Shown here piece by piece: positions 20,101-28,535 of a stretch of DNA of 64,000 bases (the first letter of the stretch is position 1; the number at the start of each line of letters is the position of its first letter). The stretch is from assembly GCA_946560065.1 (NCBI GenBank), contig CAMNUE010000007.1:28647-92646 (forward strand). Direction: 5' to 3'. The notes under the pieces are model-generated. The model was given only the letters and a program-made list of their open reading frames with translations, made no database searches and had not been told where the DNA came from. This DNA is from an uncultured bacterium. Lineage in GTDB: Bacteria > Bacillota_I > Bacilli_A > RF39 > UBA660. The translations under genes and the position numbers were made by a program.

Positions 20101-21777
20101 CAACTCATATTCTTCATATTTTTCTTTATTAACTTCTTTACTAGCCTTTTCTTTTTCAGCTTTCTTTTCAACACGACTATTAAATTCCACATCCAAATAA
20201 GAGCTTAATGATTTAATATCCTCTTGATTAGTGGCAAAAAAACGAACACTCTTATCATCACTCCAACAATGTGGAATATATTTAACATAATTCCATCTAT
20301 AATCATTCAATTCATCTGTTATAATAACTATCTTTAAATCAAGTGGACTATGATAAGTAATTAATTGCAACATAATTCCATTTAAAAAATCATTTACTTT
20401 TTTATTAGATAAAATTAATGCTGTAACAATTTGATCCTTAAAACTAACAGTTATTGGTACATTATTCAATAATTCATACTTCTTACCTAAAGTACAAACT
20501 GCTTGAAACAAATTATCATCATCTAAAGAGAAACTTTCCTCTGGCGCAGATAATTCAATTAAAGAAGGTCTATCTCCAATTCCTAATCTCACTTCAATAA
20601 AATCATCATCTTTTATTTCTCTATTCCAAAGAAGTCTAGACCTTTTTTCTAAAGTGCTTAAACAAATAGAAAGGTTAGGATAATTATCAATAAATATTTG
20701 CTCTTGCTTTCTTTTTAAAGCATTAAACTTTAATTCCTTTTCTCCTAAATAATGACTATATTTATCTTGTCGAAGTTTTTCTCTTTTTTTAGCCAATTTA
20801 CCCTGCCATACTTTAGTAATAGATGGAATAACTAGTGACCCAATTATCATTGTACTACACATAATTATACCTGGAACTTGTGTGGAAAGATCTACCATTC
20901 CAGTAGAAACTTTACTAATAATATTATAAATAGTAATTGAAGACATACCAAGCATAGTAAAACTAGAACCAATACTTAACAAGAATGGCATATCATTTTC
21001 TTTATCTTGCCTATTAGGTGGAGCATCAACTTTTACAACCTCTTTTTCAACAACACTCCTAATACGAGGAGTATGTGAAAAATAATCATTTTCGCTATAA
21101 AGTTGCATATTACTATCAGCTTCAGAAACTTCAGTATAATTTTTATTACTAATAGAAAGCTTATCTCCAAAAGTTAACATATCTCTTATTTTATATAAGT
21201 CAGAAGCCATTGGAATTTTTATAAATCTCTTCATCCAGATAATTCTAAGTCCATTCATAAATATTACATCTCCAACATTAATAACAGTAGGAGAAAAAAC
21301 ACGTTTATTATTAACATATATATAAATCTTAGGATCAGCAGCAGCCGGCATTATGTACCATAAGTTATTTTGAAACTTAATTAATGCATGATTAGGAAGC
21401 ATCATATTCTGTTCATATACAATATTATTTTCAAAACTCTTCCCAAGTTTTATGGTATCCATTCTCCCAACTTCATAAGAAATTTCACACTCTTCAACAG
21501 AAGGTAAGCAAAACATGCATAAATAATCATTATTTCCAACAACATTTAGAGGAACACACATATAATTAGATAAAACAATCTTATCTTGTGATGAACCTGC
21601 CATAATATTTACATTACCATTGCTTTTCAAAACCCAATTTCCATCTTCAGCATCTATATTAATAGAATTTTCCAACCCAGTATTAAAAGATTTATATGAA
21701 AAAAGCATCGAACCATCTATATTAGATGGTAAATCAAACTTAATTAAATTTTCTCGCTCTTGAATGTACAGTCTCAA
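17149..21777 (-). CDS. essC: Type VII secretion ATPase EssC (copy 1)
   Basis: A 1542-residue FtsK/SpoIIIE-type motor of Firmicute T7SSb. The N-terminal 190 residues look like tandem FHA-type beta domains, followed by a membrane hairpin (about residues 264-325) and three ATPase domains. The first has Walker A GSTGSGKS (near residue 728) and Walker B FVLIDYKGGGLAG; the second has a weaker Walker A, GVPGSGKE (near 1077), ending in Glu instead of Ser/Thr; the third lacks a clear P-loop. The start is TTG with AGGGTG upstream. It is coupled to the EsaB gene. No EssA, EssB or EsaA follows, which is unusual. Confidence 0.95.
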   Translation of the reverse strand: MRLYIQERENLIKFDLPSNIDGSMLFSYKSFNTGLENSINIDAEDGNWVLKSNGNVNIMAGSSQDKIVLSNYMCVPLNVVGNNDYLCMFCLPSVEECEISYEVGRMDTIKLGKSFENNIVYEQNMMLPNHALIKFQNNLWYIMPAAADPKIYIYVNNKRVFSPTVINVGDVIFMNGLRIIWMKRFIKIPMASDLYKIRDMLTFGDKLSISNKNYTEVSEADSNMQLYSENDYFSHTPRIRSVVEKEVVKVDAPPNRQDKENDMPFLLSIGSSFTMLGMSSITIYNIISKVSTGMVDLSTQVPGIIMCSTMIIGSLVIPSITKVWQGKLAKKREKLRQDKYSHYLGEKELKFNALKRKQEQIFIDNYPNLSICLSTLEKRSRLLWNREIKDDDFIEVRLGIGDRPSLIELSAPEESFSLDDDNLFQAVCTLGKKYELLNNVPITVSFKDQIVTALILSNKKVNDFLNGIMLQLITYHSPLDLKIVIITDELNDYRWNYVKYIPHCWSDDKSVRFFATNQEDIKSLSSYLDVEFNSRVEKKAEKEKASKEVNKEKYEEYELYDSYYLIITDNFKSVRNLSFTNDLLENQFNYGFSMVILEENMKNLPKECQKFIVIDDAESGMFSGKIKEEDTIKFQAEYANGLNMYNIGRVVGNIPVQGKDAESQLPGSLPFLEMYNVGKIEQLNIRNRWLNSDPMQSLQAPVGVHTNGELFKLDLHEKFDGPHGLIAGSTGSGKSEFIITYVLSMAINYDPKEVQFVLIDYKGGGLAGAFENRELGISIPHLAGTITNLDTAEMNRTLVSIESELKRRQRKFNEVREQTGESTMDIYKYQKLYRDGVIDTPISHLFIVSDEFAELKAQQPEFMAQLVSTARIGRSLGVHLILATQKPSGVVNDQIWSNSKFKVCLKVQSRADSMEMLKRPEAASIKETGRFYLQVGYDEYFDIGQSAWSGEKYVPVERIIKKIDDSIVFVDNFGNTIKKVNDIQKKEVKSVDVGDQLTNIVKHLQKIAEADKLKVEKLWLPSLRKVITLEKLLKKYKYSSDANEYLPIIGEYDAPDLQKQGLLKFDLLNDGNILIYGVPGSGKENIITTIIYSLALFHSPKEINFYVGDFGAETLKTLQKIPHVGDVFVTEEKDKLDNLIKMLNKELERRKKEYSEYGGNFKEYCKVSGNKENVIVVALNNYENFIDTYPRMMDSFVNLFRDGVKYGIFFIVTTAVASAVRTRVAQSFLNKIGLKMANDYDYRDLLGSPKGLIPVDNYGRGIVSIDGKFIYEFQTVDICDRESKTQFIREKGEILAKKYPKMKAKKIPVLPQIAYVEDVEFELKGLDCVPIGIEKNSLEVYVYNFLEHKINLIAAKSLKNHIYFIYALIKQMISLKDVNVHVVDAMSIYRGDYPEIDVFADDLEKAFVSMYKSVQNDKSSKIKNVYLCIGVSEFKKRVSSKYGEHFEKLFKEAEKCKNTTFLFFDDSDGYKHIQTENWYKENINNTFGIWLGEDIGVQVALGVMSLSMEDRQTVFPCIGYPIYQGKHMTVKYVVDGVDKNDE

Positions 21778-21800
21778 AATATCACACCCTATTATCTATA

Positions 21801-21806
21801 ATAATA
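21801..21806 (-). promoter_or_regulatory. Possible extended -10 for essC copy 1
   Basis: TGT-TATTAT on the minus strand, 24 nt before the essC start and just after a terminator that would otherwise separate essC from the upstream genes. No good -35. Confidence 0.4.
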
Positions 21807-21824
21807 ACATAAATAAATATTTTT

Positions 21825-21864
21825 TTAAATAAAAAAACTACTAACATCTAAGTATTAATAGTTT
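21825..21864 (-). terminator. Internal terminator of T7SS island 1
   Basis: On the minus strand AAACTATTAA pairs with TTAGTAGTTT (one G-U) across a 10-nt loop, followed by TTTTATTT. It separates the WXG100 genes from essC and may make essC levels lower than Esx levels. Confidence 0.75.
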
Positions 21865-21872
21865 ATTTAAAG

Positions 21873-22172
21873 TTAAACACTTGCTACATTTTCACTTGCT
21901 GTTGCATCTGCTTCCTCATTGGCAGCTGTTATATTATAAATATGATTTTTCATAGCAACAACTTTATCATAGAAAACTTCATAATTCTTACGAATTACAT
22001 TATAACGTTCTCTTGCTTGCTCGGCTCCAGTACTTTCCCAATTAGAACCGTACAAACTATTCATAACACCATCAATATCATTAAAAATACCCATGATATT
22101 ATCAGCATTACCTTTTATAGCATTAGCATAGCTTCTTGCTCCCTCATAATCTTTCTCTTCAAATTCATTCAT
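21873..22172 (-). CDS. WXG100-like protein (pair member)
   Basis: 99 residues, two helices separated by SNWESTGAEQARERY, a W-x(3)-G variant of the Esx turn. The C-terminus is acidic and Ala-rich. It starts 12 nt after its partner and ends just before the internal terminator. Confidence 0.75.
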   Translation of the reverse strand: MNEFEEKDYEGARSYANAIKGNADNIMGIFNDIDGVMNSLYGSNWESTGAEQARERYNVIRKNYEVFYDKVVAMKNHIYNITAANEEADATASENVASV

Positions 22173-22184
22173 CTAACTAACCTC

Positions 22185-22481
22185 CTAAAATAAATGTGCT
22201 CCAGCACTAGCATTCTCTTCTTCAGTTCTATTTAAAATGTTAGCACTTTCAGTAATTTTTTCACCTAACTCATTAAGTAATTGTCTAAATGCCTCTAAAT
22301 TTTGTGCTTGTTCTTCATAAGATTTATTAAATTCGTTAGCAGACAAACCTCTCCAAATAGTCATTAAACCTTCAATATTATTTCTTAAATTTCCTAATTC
22401 ATTAGAAAAATACTCAGCATTTGCAATAGTATCTCTACCATTAGCATTCATTGCTCCTGTATCAGCATGTAAACCTGACAT
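22185..22481 (-). CDS. WXG100 protein (pair member)
   Basis: 98 residues with the canonical turn TIWRGLSANEF between two helices. With the next gene it forms a two-gene unit that has its own extended -10 promoter upstream and a terminator downstream, the arrangement expected for an Esx heterodimer. Confidence 0.85.
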   Translation of the reverse strand: MSGLHADTGAMNANGRDTIANAEYFSNELGNLRNNIEGLMTIWRGLSANEFNKSYEEQAQNLEAFRQLLNELGEKITESANILNRTEEENASAGAHLF

Positions 22482-22505
22482 AAATATAACCTCCTATCTA
22501 AAAAA

Positions 22506-22511
22506 ATTATA
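22506..22511 (-). promoter_or_regulatory. Extended -10 of the WXG100 pair
   Basis: TGT-TATAAT on the minus strand, about 25 nt before the ATG at 22481; the -35 (TTAGTA) is weak. GGAGG precedes the ATG. Confidence 0.5.
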
Positions 22512-22556
22512 ACATTAAATTTATTTTAATACTAACAAATATTACAAACTTTACAT

Positions 22557-22844
22557 CTATATACTTAAACTTGCTAATTCTTGATCTAATTCTTCAATAC
22601 TTTGTGCAGCTTTTTTTATAAACTCTCCTGTTGCTTCCATTTTCTGAGCAGTTTGCATAGCTGCCTTCACTTGTTCAGAACATTTACCAGAAAAACTAGA
22701 CTTGGCTTCTCCATTCCAAGAAGACAAAGTACCATCAATTTTAGAAGAGTAATCAGAAATTGATGATTGTAAATCTGAAGCAGCAGAACACAGTTTTTCA
22801 CCAGTACTTTTTACCTGTGCAAAATCACAAACAAATTTAGCCAT
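22557..22844 (-). CDS. WXG100 protein
   Basis: 95 residues; the turn SSWNGEAKSSF is a textbook W-x-G between two helices. It starts immediately after the stop of the upstream fusion protein, so it may be the dimer partner or export chaperone of that larger substrate. Confidence 0.87.
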   Translation of the reverse strand: MAKFVCDFAQVKSTGEKLCSAASDLQSSISDYSSKIDGTLSSWNGEAKSSFSGKCSEQVKAAMQTAQKMEATGEFIKKAAQSIEELDQELASLSI

Positions 22845-23945
22845 CTACACCACTCCTTTTTCTTCACCAAGTACTTCTATTTCCATATCATTAATCAATT
22901 TAGTCCTAGAAATAACAGAAGATGATATTTTACCTTTATTAACAATTTCAACGCTATTTTTAGCAATATTTAAACCACCTTTGCTGGCATCAAAATTATT
23001 TTTGTCAACATAAAAATTAATCTTATTCTTCTCAGCAGTAACATTTCCAATAACACATTCGATTTTAGTACCATCACTCTTATTAATAGTAATTATATCT
23101 CCAACATTACCATAAGACTTATCACATGAAATAACATGTCTACTACCAATAAGCCCATAACCGTCTTTACTATATTTAATATTTTCTATAATCTCGTTAG
23201 TATTTCCATCCGAATTAATATATTCAATACTATCAATGTTAGTAGCAACCTTAGAAGACTTAACATTTTTTATTTCCTTAACGATTTTCTTATCTGTGTC
23301 AATAATTTCTTTTTTATTTGGATTATCATTTTCATCAATATCTTTATTTGGTATATCCCTATCAACAAGACCTGGAACTAAAATAGTTGAAGCGGCTAAT
23401 CCTACAGATTGTGTAACATCAGCAGCATTACTCGAACTTAACTCATTAGCATTACTAACTGGAGAAAAATTTGAATCACTAGAAATATAATTTGTTGATA
23501 TTGTACCACCAGAATAACTGCCCGAAGAAACACCAGCACCTCCACCACTATAGGAAGAACCAGATGAACAACCAGAAGAACGACTAGAACTAACACCTCC
23601 AGCTCTTCGTTGAGAAGTATTACCAGAATTAGAAGAAGCACTAGTTGTAGAAGTAGTAGCACTTGAACTAGAAGAACTAAAATTTCCCGATGCTATACTT
23701 GCTTGTAAAGATGAATGTGAGCTAACTACATTTTCAAGTAATTGAGCAGTATTTTGCACCTTAGAAGCACATGCCTCAATATTTGCAGCTATTGAAGACT
23801 TTGCAGAAGCAAAATCAAAACCATCTTCACAACTAGTATCATAGCCATTTACAGAACTACTAATTTCCGAAATTTTAGAAACTAATGAAGACAAAGAACT
23901 ACCAACTTCACTAACTGATTCACACTCTAACATAAAAACTGACAT
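22845..23945 (-). CDS. WXG-like N-domain fused to a serine-rich linker and unknown C-domain
   Basis: 366 residues. Residues 1-85 are helical and look like an Esx-type domain without the Trp (VNGYDTSCEDGFDFASA at the turn). Residues 90-175 are an extreme Ser/Gly/Thr linker, and the last 120 or so residues form a compact beta-rich domain (SRHVISCDKSYGNVGDIITI, with C-V-I-G-N-V later). The pattern recalls double-psi barrel or 3D-like domains of wall enzymes, but no catalytic residues can be assigned. It lies directly downstream of the GH73 fusion and shares its layout, so it is probably another T7SS-exported envelope protein. Confidence 0.7.
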   Translation of the reverse strand: MSVFMLECESVSEVGSSLSSLVSKISEISSSVNGYDTSCEDGFDFASAKSSIAANIEACASKVQNTAQLLENVVSSHSSLQASIASGNFSSSSSSATTSTTSASSNSGNTSQRRAGGVSSSRSSGCSSGSSYSGGGAGVSSGSYSGGTISTNYISSDSNFSPVSNANELSSSNAADVTQSVGLAASTILVPGLVDRDIPNKDIDENDNPNKKEIIDTDKKIVKEIKNVKSSKVATNIDSIEYINSDGNTNEIIENIKYSKDGYGLIGSRHVISCDKSYGNVGDIITINKSDGTKIECVIGNVTAEKNKINFYVDKNNFDASKGGLNIAKNSVEIVNKGKISSSVISRTKLINDMEIEVLGEEKGVV

Positions 23946-23961
23946 AAAATCCCTCCTTTAA

Positions 23962-24783
23962 TTAACTTTTAGGATCCCACTGATTTAAATTATAAGTTTC
24001 AATCATATTTATTAACTTATCAGAATACGCAACATCAGTAGCATATCCACACTCTCTAACAGCAGTACAAGCATCCCTATAACCGGTAGAATTTATAACA
24101 GGTTGATATCTATCTGTAGATAATAACTCAGCATGATCAACAATAGAATCACTGATAGAATCATAATCCCTAAAATCAGCAGTTATTTGATAAGAAGAGC
24201 CATCAGCATTTTGCTCAGAAGTCAAAACATTTTGAGTCTTTCCTGTCCATCCACTACCAGCCTTAATTCCAAAAATATTATTACCAATTGAAGCACTTCC
24301 CCAGCCACTTTCTAATGCTGCTTGAGCTAAAGTAAGCGAAGGTAAAACACCATATTTATTATAAGCTTCTACCGCCCCATCTTTAATACTATTAATAAAT
24401 TCAACTTGAGAATCACTTGCTCCACCAGCACTAACATAATCACTAACAGAAGAAACACTACTACCAGATGGTGTCGAAAGTTTTAAATCAGCAACATTCT
24501 TAGATGCCTCCGAATCACCAGCTTGATATGATGCAGACGTTTCAGAAAGATATTGACTAATACTTGTAAAGTTAGTAGTAATTGTCGAAATAGAGCTATT
24601 TAAATCAGCAATCATTTGAGAACAACCATCAGCAGCAGGACCCATAAAAACAGACTCATCACCCATTATGCTTTCACATTCTGAACAAGTAGTTTTTGCA
24701 TCATTCACCCTATCATTCAAAGCATTAGTAGATGCAATAGCATCACTAAATATTCCATAATCAGAAACATCATATTCTTTCAC
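23962..24783 (-). CDS. WXG-like N-domain fused to a GH73 glucosaminidase
   Basis: About 273 residues. The N-terminal 100 residues are a helical Esx/LXG-like domain with no signal peptide; the C-terminal 150 residues are a GH73 (FlgJ/LytG-type) N-acetylglucosaminidase: SLTLAQAALESGWG carries the catalytic Glu158, followed by NNIFGIKAGSGW and the FRDYDS and AYSDKL signatures. The domain order implies a wall hydrolase exported by T7SS rather than by Sec. I chose the GTG at 24783 (GGAGGTG six nt upstream). It lies 24 nt after the NlpC fusion gene. Confidence 0.88.
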   Translation of the reverse strand: MKEYDVSDYGIFSDAIASTNALNDRVNDAKTTCSECESIMGDESVFMGPAADGCSQMIADLNSSISTITTNFTSISQYLSETSASYQAGDSEASKNVADLKLSTPSGSSVSSVSDYVSAGGASDSQVEFINSIKDGAVEAYNKYGVLPSLTLAQAALESGWGSASIGNNIFGIKAGSGWTGKTQNVLTSEQNADGSSYQITADFRDYDSISDSIVDHAELLSTDRYQPVINSTGYRDACTAVRECGYATDVAYSDKLINMIETYNLNQWDPKS

Positions 24784-24806
24784 AATATTCACCTCCACTT
24801 AACATT

Positions 24807-25658
24807 TTAAGAATTATTATCATCTTTATATCTAAGAACACCGTCCCATGGATGATCATAGTAATTACCAACATCTATTTCATTTCCAGAAGAATCCCCA
24901 CTTACACCATCATAATCAGTATGTGCTCCAACATTTTGACCATTACCGATATACATCTCTGTATGTACTCCTTCTTTAAGTAAAACATCACCTGGTTTAA
25001 GATTTTCAACATTAGGATTTCCTGGAATCCATTCAAATCCCGTTTTTTCAAATGAAGTTTTCATGTTACCAGTATAACTTGCTCCAGCATCCTTAACAGG
25101 AATACCAGCTTCTTGATACGAATTAATTACAAGAGATGAGCAATCATAATCCGGTTTTCCATCTCTAGAAGATTGAGAATATCCATGACTATCATCATTT
25201 GCTATACTAATTGCATTATCAATTGCTCCTTGAACTCCAGCACCATCGCCAGCGCCTCCAGAATCAAGACTAGATGATGCCGCAGATTGTAAATTACTCT
25301 CAATTTGTGACTTCAAACTGTTCATTTCTTCAGTAAATTCAGAAATATTTCTGCTGTACAAACTAGCATTTGCCGCATCATCATTTGAAACTGCTAAATT
25401 ATAATTACTCTTAGATATTTCAACATTTTCTTTAGCAACAATATATTTCTCATATAAATCACAAGCAGTTGCAAAAGAAGTCATTTGAGATTCTATAGCA
25501 CTAGAAAACTGAGAAGAAAACTCACTTGCCTTTGCTTGAAAGTTATCATGAGAAGCACCCTTCCAACTAGAACTCAATGAACTGATTTTAGAATCATATT
25601 CAGACAATATAGAAGTTAAACTACTACTATCAGAATTTACTTGACCACCACTTACCAT
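24807..25658 (-). CDS. WXG100 N-domain fused to an NlpC/P60-type hydrolase
   Basis: About 283 residues, first gene of the island. Residues 1-80 carry a clear W-x-G turn (SSWKGASHDNF, Trp32) and no signal peptide; a helical linker follows; residues 155-283 are NlpC/P60-like with catalytic Cys173 in YDCSSLVINSYQEAG and His232 in EGVHTEMYIGNG. Predicted to cleave peptidoglycan cross-bridge or stem peptides after T7SS export, by analogy with dedicated T7SS wall hydrolases such as EssH (known in Staphylococcus, but Sec-exported there). The ATG at 25658 is preferred (AAGGTG nine nt upstream). Confidence 0.87.
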   Translation of the reverse strand: MVSGGQVNSDSSSLTSILSEYDSKISSLSSSWKGASHDNFQAKASEFSSQFSSAIESQMTSFATACDLYEKYIVAKENVEISKSNYNLAVSNDDAANASLYSRNISEFTEEMNSLKSQIESNLQSAASSSLDSGGAGDGAGVQGAIDNAISIANDDSHGYSQSSRDGKPDYDCSSLVINSYQEAGIPVKDAGASYTGNMKTSFEKTGFEWIPGNPNVENLKPGDVLLKEGVHTEMYIGNGQNVGAHTDYDGVSGDSSGNEIDVGNYYDHPWDGVLRYKDDNNS

Positions 25659-25697
25659 AAACATCAGCACCTTATCATAAATCTTATCTATATATTT

Positions 25698-25726
25698 ATT
25701 CTACCATTCAAAAGAACCAATAACAA
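25698..25726 (-). promoter_or_regulatory. Promoter of T7SS island 1
   Basis: -35 TTGTTA (25721-25726), 17-bp spacer, extended -10 TGG-TAGAAT (25698-25703). Confidence 0.65.
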
Positions 25727-25774
25727 ATAATTTTAAATATATATTTTTTCACTTTACAAATATTGAACTATAAA

Positions 25775-25802
25775 ATATAAAAAGTGATGCAAAAAACATC
25801 AC
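25775..25802 (-). terminator. Terminator of eno
   Basis: On the minus strand GTGATG pairs with CATCAC over a TTTTTTG loop, followed by TTTTTAT. It separates eno from the T7SS island. Confidence 0.85.
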
Positions 25803-25816
25803 TCAAATACGCATAA

Positions 25817-27067
25817 CTATTTATTTAATTCTTCCTCAATTCTAATTAATTGATTGTACTTACAAACCCTATCAGTCCTTGACATAGAACCAGTCTTTAT
25901 TTGTCCTAGATTAAGTCCAACAGATAAGTCAGCAATTGTTGTATCCTCAGTTTCTCCAGATCTGTGGGAAAGAACAGTTTTATAATTATTTTCTCTAGCA
26001 AGTTCTATTGTTTCCAAAGTTTCAGTAATAGTACCAATTTGATTAACCTTTAAAAGAATTGCATTTCCTGCATGTTTATCTATTCCCATTTGAAGGCACT
26101 TCTTATTAGTTACAAATAAATCATCTCCAACTAGCTGAACTTTATCCCCAATTCTTTCTGTAATTTTAGTAAATCCTTCCCAATCATTTTCATCAACAGG
26201 ATCTTCAATAGAAATAATTGGATATTTACTGATTAAATCTTCATAATAATTTATCAATTCATCAGTTGAGAATTCTTCTCCTGTTGACCATTTAAATTTA
26301 TATTTTCCTAATTCTTTATCATAAAACTCGCTTGCTGCAACATCTATGCCTAAGCATACATCCACACCAGGCTCATAGCCAGCCCTTCTAATTGCCTCTA
26401 TAATAAGTTCGAATCCTTCAGTATTTGATTGTAAATCTGGTGCAAATCCACCTTCATCTCCAACTCCAGTAGCAAGACCTTTTTCATTTAATACTTTCTT
26501 CAAATTATGAAAAACTTCTGCTCCAACACGAACTCTTTCTTTGATAGTATCTCTTTGTGGAATAATCATAAACTCTTGGAAATCAAGTTTATTATCTGCA
26601 TGTGCACCACCATTTATAATATTCATCATTGGTTTTGGTTCACTCATTTCACCATTACCAAATTTCTCATTTACGTATTTATATAAAGGCTTAGCTACAT
26701 TAATTGCACTTGCTCTTAATGCTGCCATTGAAATACCTAATATCGCATTAGCACCAAATTTAGATTTAGTATCTGTTCCATCCAATTCAATCATTGCATA
26801 ATCAAGAGCCTTTTGATTTTCAACATCCATTCCAATTACTAAATCTCTTAAAGGCCCATTAACATTTTCAACAGCTTTGAGAACACCTTTTCCCATATAT
26901 CTAGAACCACCATCACGTAATTCTAGTGCTTCTCTTTCTCCAGTTGAAGCTCCACTAGGAACAGCTGCACGACCTAAAACTCCATTTTCTAATATTACAT
27001 CTACCTCAACAGTAGGATTTCCACGTGAATCTAAAATTTCACGACCAACTATATCTTTAATTTTCAT
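25817..27067 (-). CDS. eno: Enolase
   Basis: Converts 2-phosphoglycerate to phosphoenolpyruvate. 416 residues with [15 protein letters not shown] near the N-terminus, the metal-binding [11 protein letters not shown] and [10 protein letters not shown] segments, and the signature [12 protein letters not shown]. Its ATG lies inside the end of murD, so the two are coupled. Eno next to secG/rnr is conserved; here the T7SS island separates them. Confidence 0.97.
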   Translation of the reverse strand: MKIKDIVGREILDSRGNPTVEVDVILENGVLGRAAVPSGASTGEREALELRDGGSRYMGKGVLKAVENVNGPLRDLVIGMDVENQKALDYAMIELDGTDTKSKFGANAILGISMAALRASAINVAKPLYKYVNEKFGNGEMSEPKPMMNIINGGAHADNKLDFQEFMIIPQRDTIKERVRVGAEVFHNLKKVLNEKGLATGVGDEGGFAPDLQSNTEGFELIIEAIRRAGYEPGVDVCLGIDVAASEFYDKELGKYKFKWSTGEEFSTDELINYYEDLISKYPIISIEDPVDENDWEGFTKITERIGDKVQLVGDDLFVTNKKCLQMGIDKHAGNAILLKVNQIGTITETLETIELARENNYKTVLSHRSGETEDTTIADLSVGLNLGQIKTGSMSRTDRVCKYNQLIRIEEELNK

Positions 27068-28412
27068 TTTTCAAATCCTCAACTTTCTTCTTAAATTCAG
27101 CCCCTCTGACTTCACATTCTTTATATTGATCCCATGAAGCAGAAGCAGGACTCAATAATATTATATCATTGACATCCGATACTTCAAAACATTTATCAAA
27201 TCCATCTTTTAAATATTCATAAATAAAGGTTGGAATATTCAAAGAATTACCATATTCTAAAACACGATTTCTACATTCTCCTATTCCAATAATACTTTTA
27301 ACATTACTCATATATGGAGTTAACTCGTTAAAATCTTGTCCCCTTTCTAAACCACCTAAAATTAAAATAATTGGTTTTTCAAAGGAAGATAAAGCTATTT
27401 GAGTACATTTTATATTAGTAGCCTCTGTATCATTGTAAAACATTCTCCCATCTATGGTATCAACATACTCAAGTCTATGTTCAACTCCTTTAAAAGAACT
27501 AACAACACGATTAATTATTTCACCAGAAACATCAAATTCTTTAACAACCATAATAGCCGCCATAACATTTTCCAAATTATGTTTACCAGCAATCTTAACA
27601 TCGTCAATCAACATAACTTTTTCATCATAATAATAAATTGCTCCATCCTCTAAATAGCTTCCATTTATTACATTCTTTGAAGAAAAATATTTTGCATTAG
27701 CATGAATATCCTTAGTCATATTCATTAAATCTTCATTTTCTATATTCAATATTGCAACATCATCACTAGTCTGATTATTTAATAACTTAGTTTTAACTTT
27801 CTTATAATTATCATAATTCTTAAAAAAATCAATATGAGCAGGACTAAAATTAGTAATAACCGCAACATCTGGCTTCAAACTAGATATATTTTCTAATTGT
27901 TGACAGGAAACTTCCATAACTATAATACTATCATCTTTTAAGTCTTTCAAAAAACTACATAATGGAAAACCAATATTTCCTGCCAAAAAAACTCTATCTC
28001 CAAATGCTTCACTTAAAATATTATAAGTTAAAGTAGTTGTAGTAGTTTTACCATTTGTACCAGTTATTCCAACAAGTTTTACACCTGCGGGCAAAAGCCT
28101 AGCAGCCATTTCAACTTCATTTATAACCTCAACGCCTAATTCTCTAGCTTTTAAAACATATTTATGATCAATTGGTACTCCAGGATTCTTAATTAAATAA
28201 TCGAAAGTATCGTCTAATAAATCATCAGGATGACTACCAAAAATAAATTTTACTCCCAAATCTTCAAGTTCTTTCTTTTTATGCAAATCTTGCTTGTCTT
28301 CACTCTTTGAATCATTAAGAATTACCTTATTACCTCTAGAAATCAAAAATTTCGCTGCTTCATAACCACTTCTTGCAAATCCTAATATTAATATTTTCTT
28401 ATTTTCAAACAT
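27057..28412 (-). CDS. murD: UDP-N-acetylmuramoylalanine--D-glutamate ligase
   Basis: Adds D-Glu to UDP-MurNAc-L-Ala in peptidoglycan synthesis. 451 residues, with the N-terminal Rossmann domain ([15 protein letters not shown]), the ATP loop [14 protein letters not shown], a central Mur ligase domain ([10 protein letters not shown]) and the C-terminal domain. It shows that the organism makes a wall. It overlaps eno by 11 nt, and is not in a dcw cluster. Confidence 0.95.
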   Translation of the reverse strand: MFENKKILILGFARSGYEAAKFLISRGNKVILNDSKSEDKQDLHKKKELEDLGVKFIFGSHPDDLLDDTFDYLIKNPGVPIDHKYVLKARELGVEVINEVEMAARLLPAGVKLVGITGTNGKTTTTTLTYNILSEAFGDRVFLAGNIGFPLCSFLKDLKDDSIIVMEVSCQQLENISSLKPDVAVITNFSPAHIDFFKNYDNYKKVKTKLLNNQTSDDVAILNIENEDLMNMTKDIHANAKYFSSKNVINGSYLEDGAIYYYDEKVMLIDDVKIAGKHNLENVMAAIMVVKEFDVSGEIINRVVSSFKGVEHRLEYVDTIDGRMFYNDTEATNIKCTQIALSSFEKPIILILGGLERGQDFNELTPYMSNVKSIIGIGECRNRVLEYGNSLNIPTFIYEYLKDGFDKCFEVSDVNDIILLSPASASWDQYKECEVRGAEFKKKVEDLKNEN

Positions 28413-28476
28413 TTTATCACCAATAATATTATACTACATTTTTACAAATTTTAAGTCTACATTTAAGTAATACTTA

Positions 28477-28506
28477 TTGTAAGAAATAAAGCGTCTATGA
28501 TATAAT
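28477..28506 (+). promoter_or_regulatory. Promoter of the Fem-type transferase gene
   Basis: -35 TTGTAA (28477-28482), 18-bp spacer, -10 TATAAT (28501-28506), 29 nt before the ATG. Confidence 0.7.
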
Positions 28507-28535
28507 ATAAAATATGATAGGAAGTGGGCTAAACA

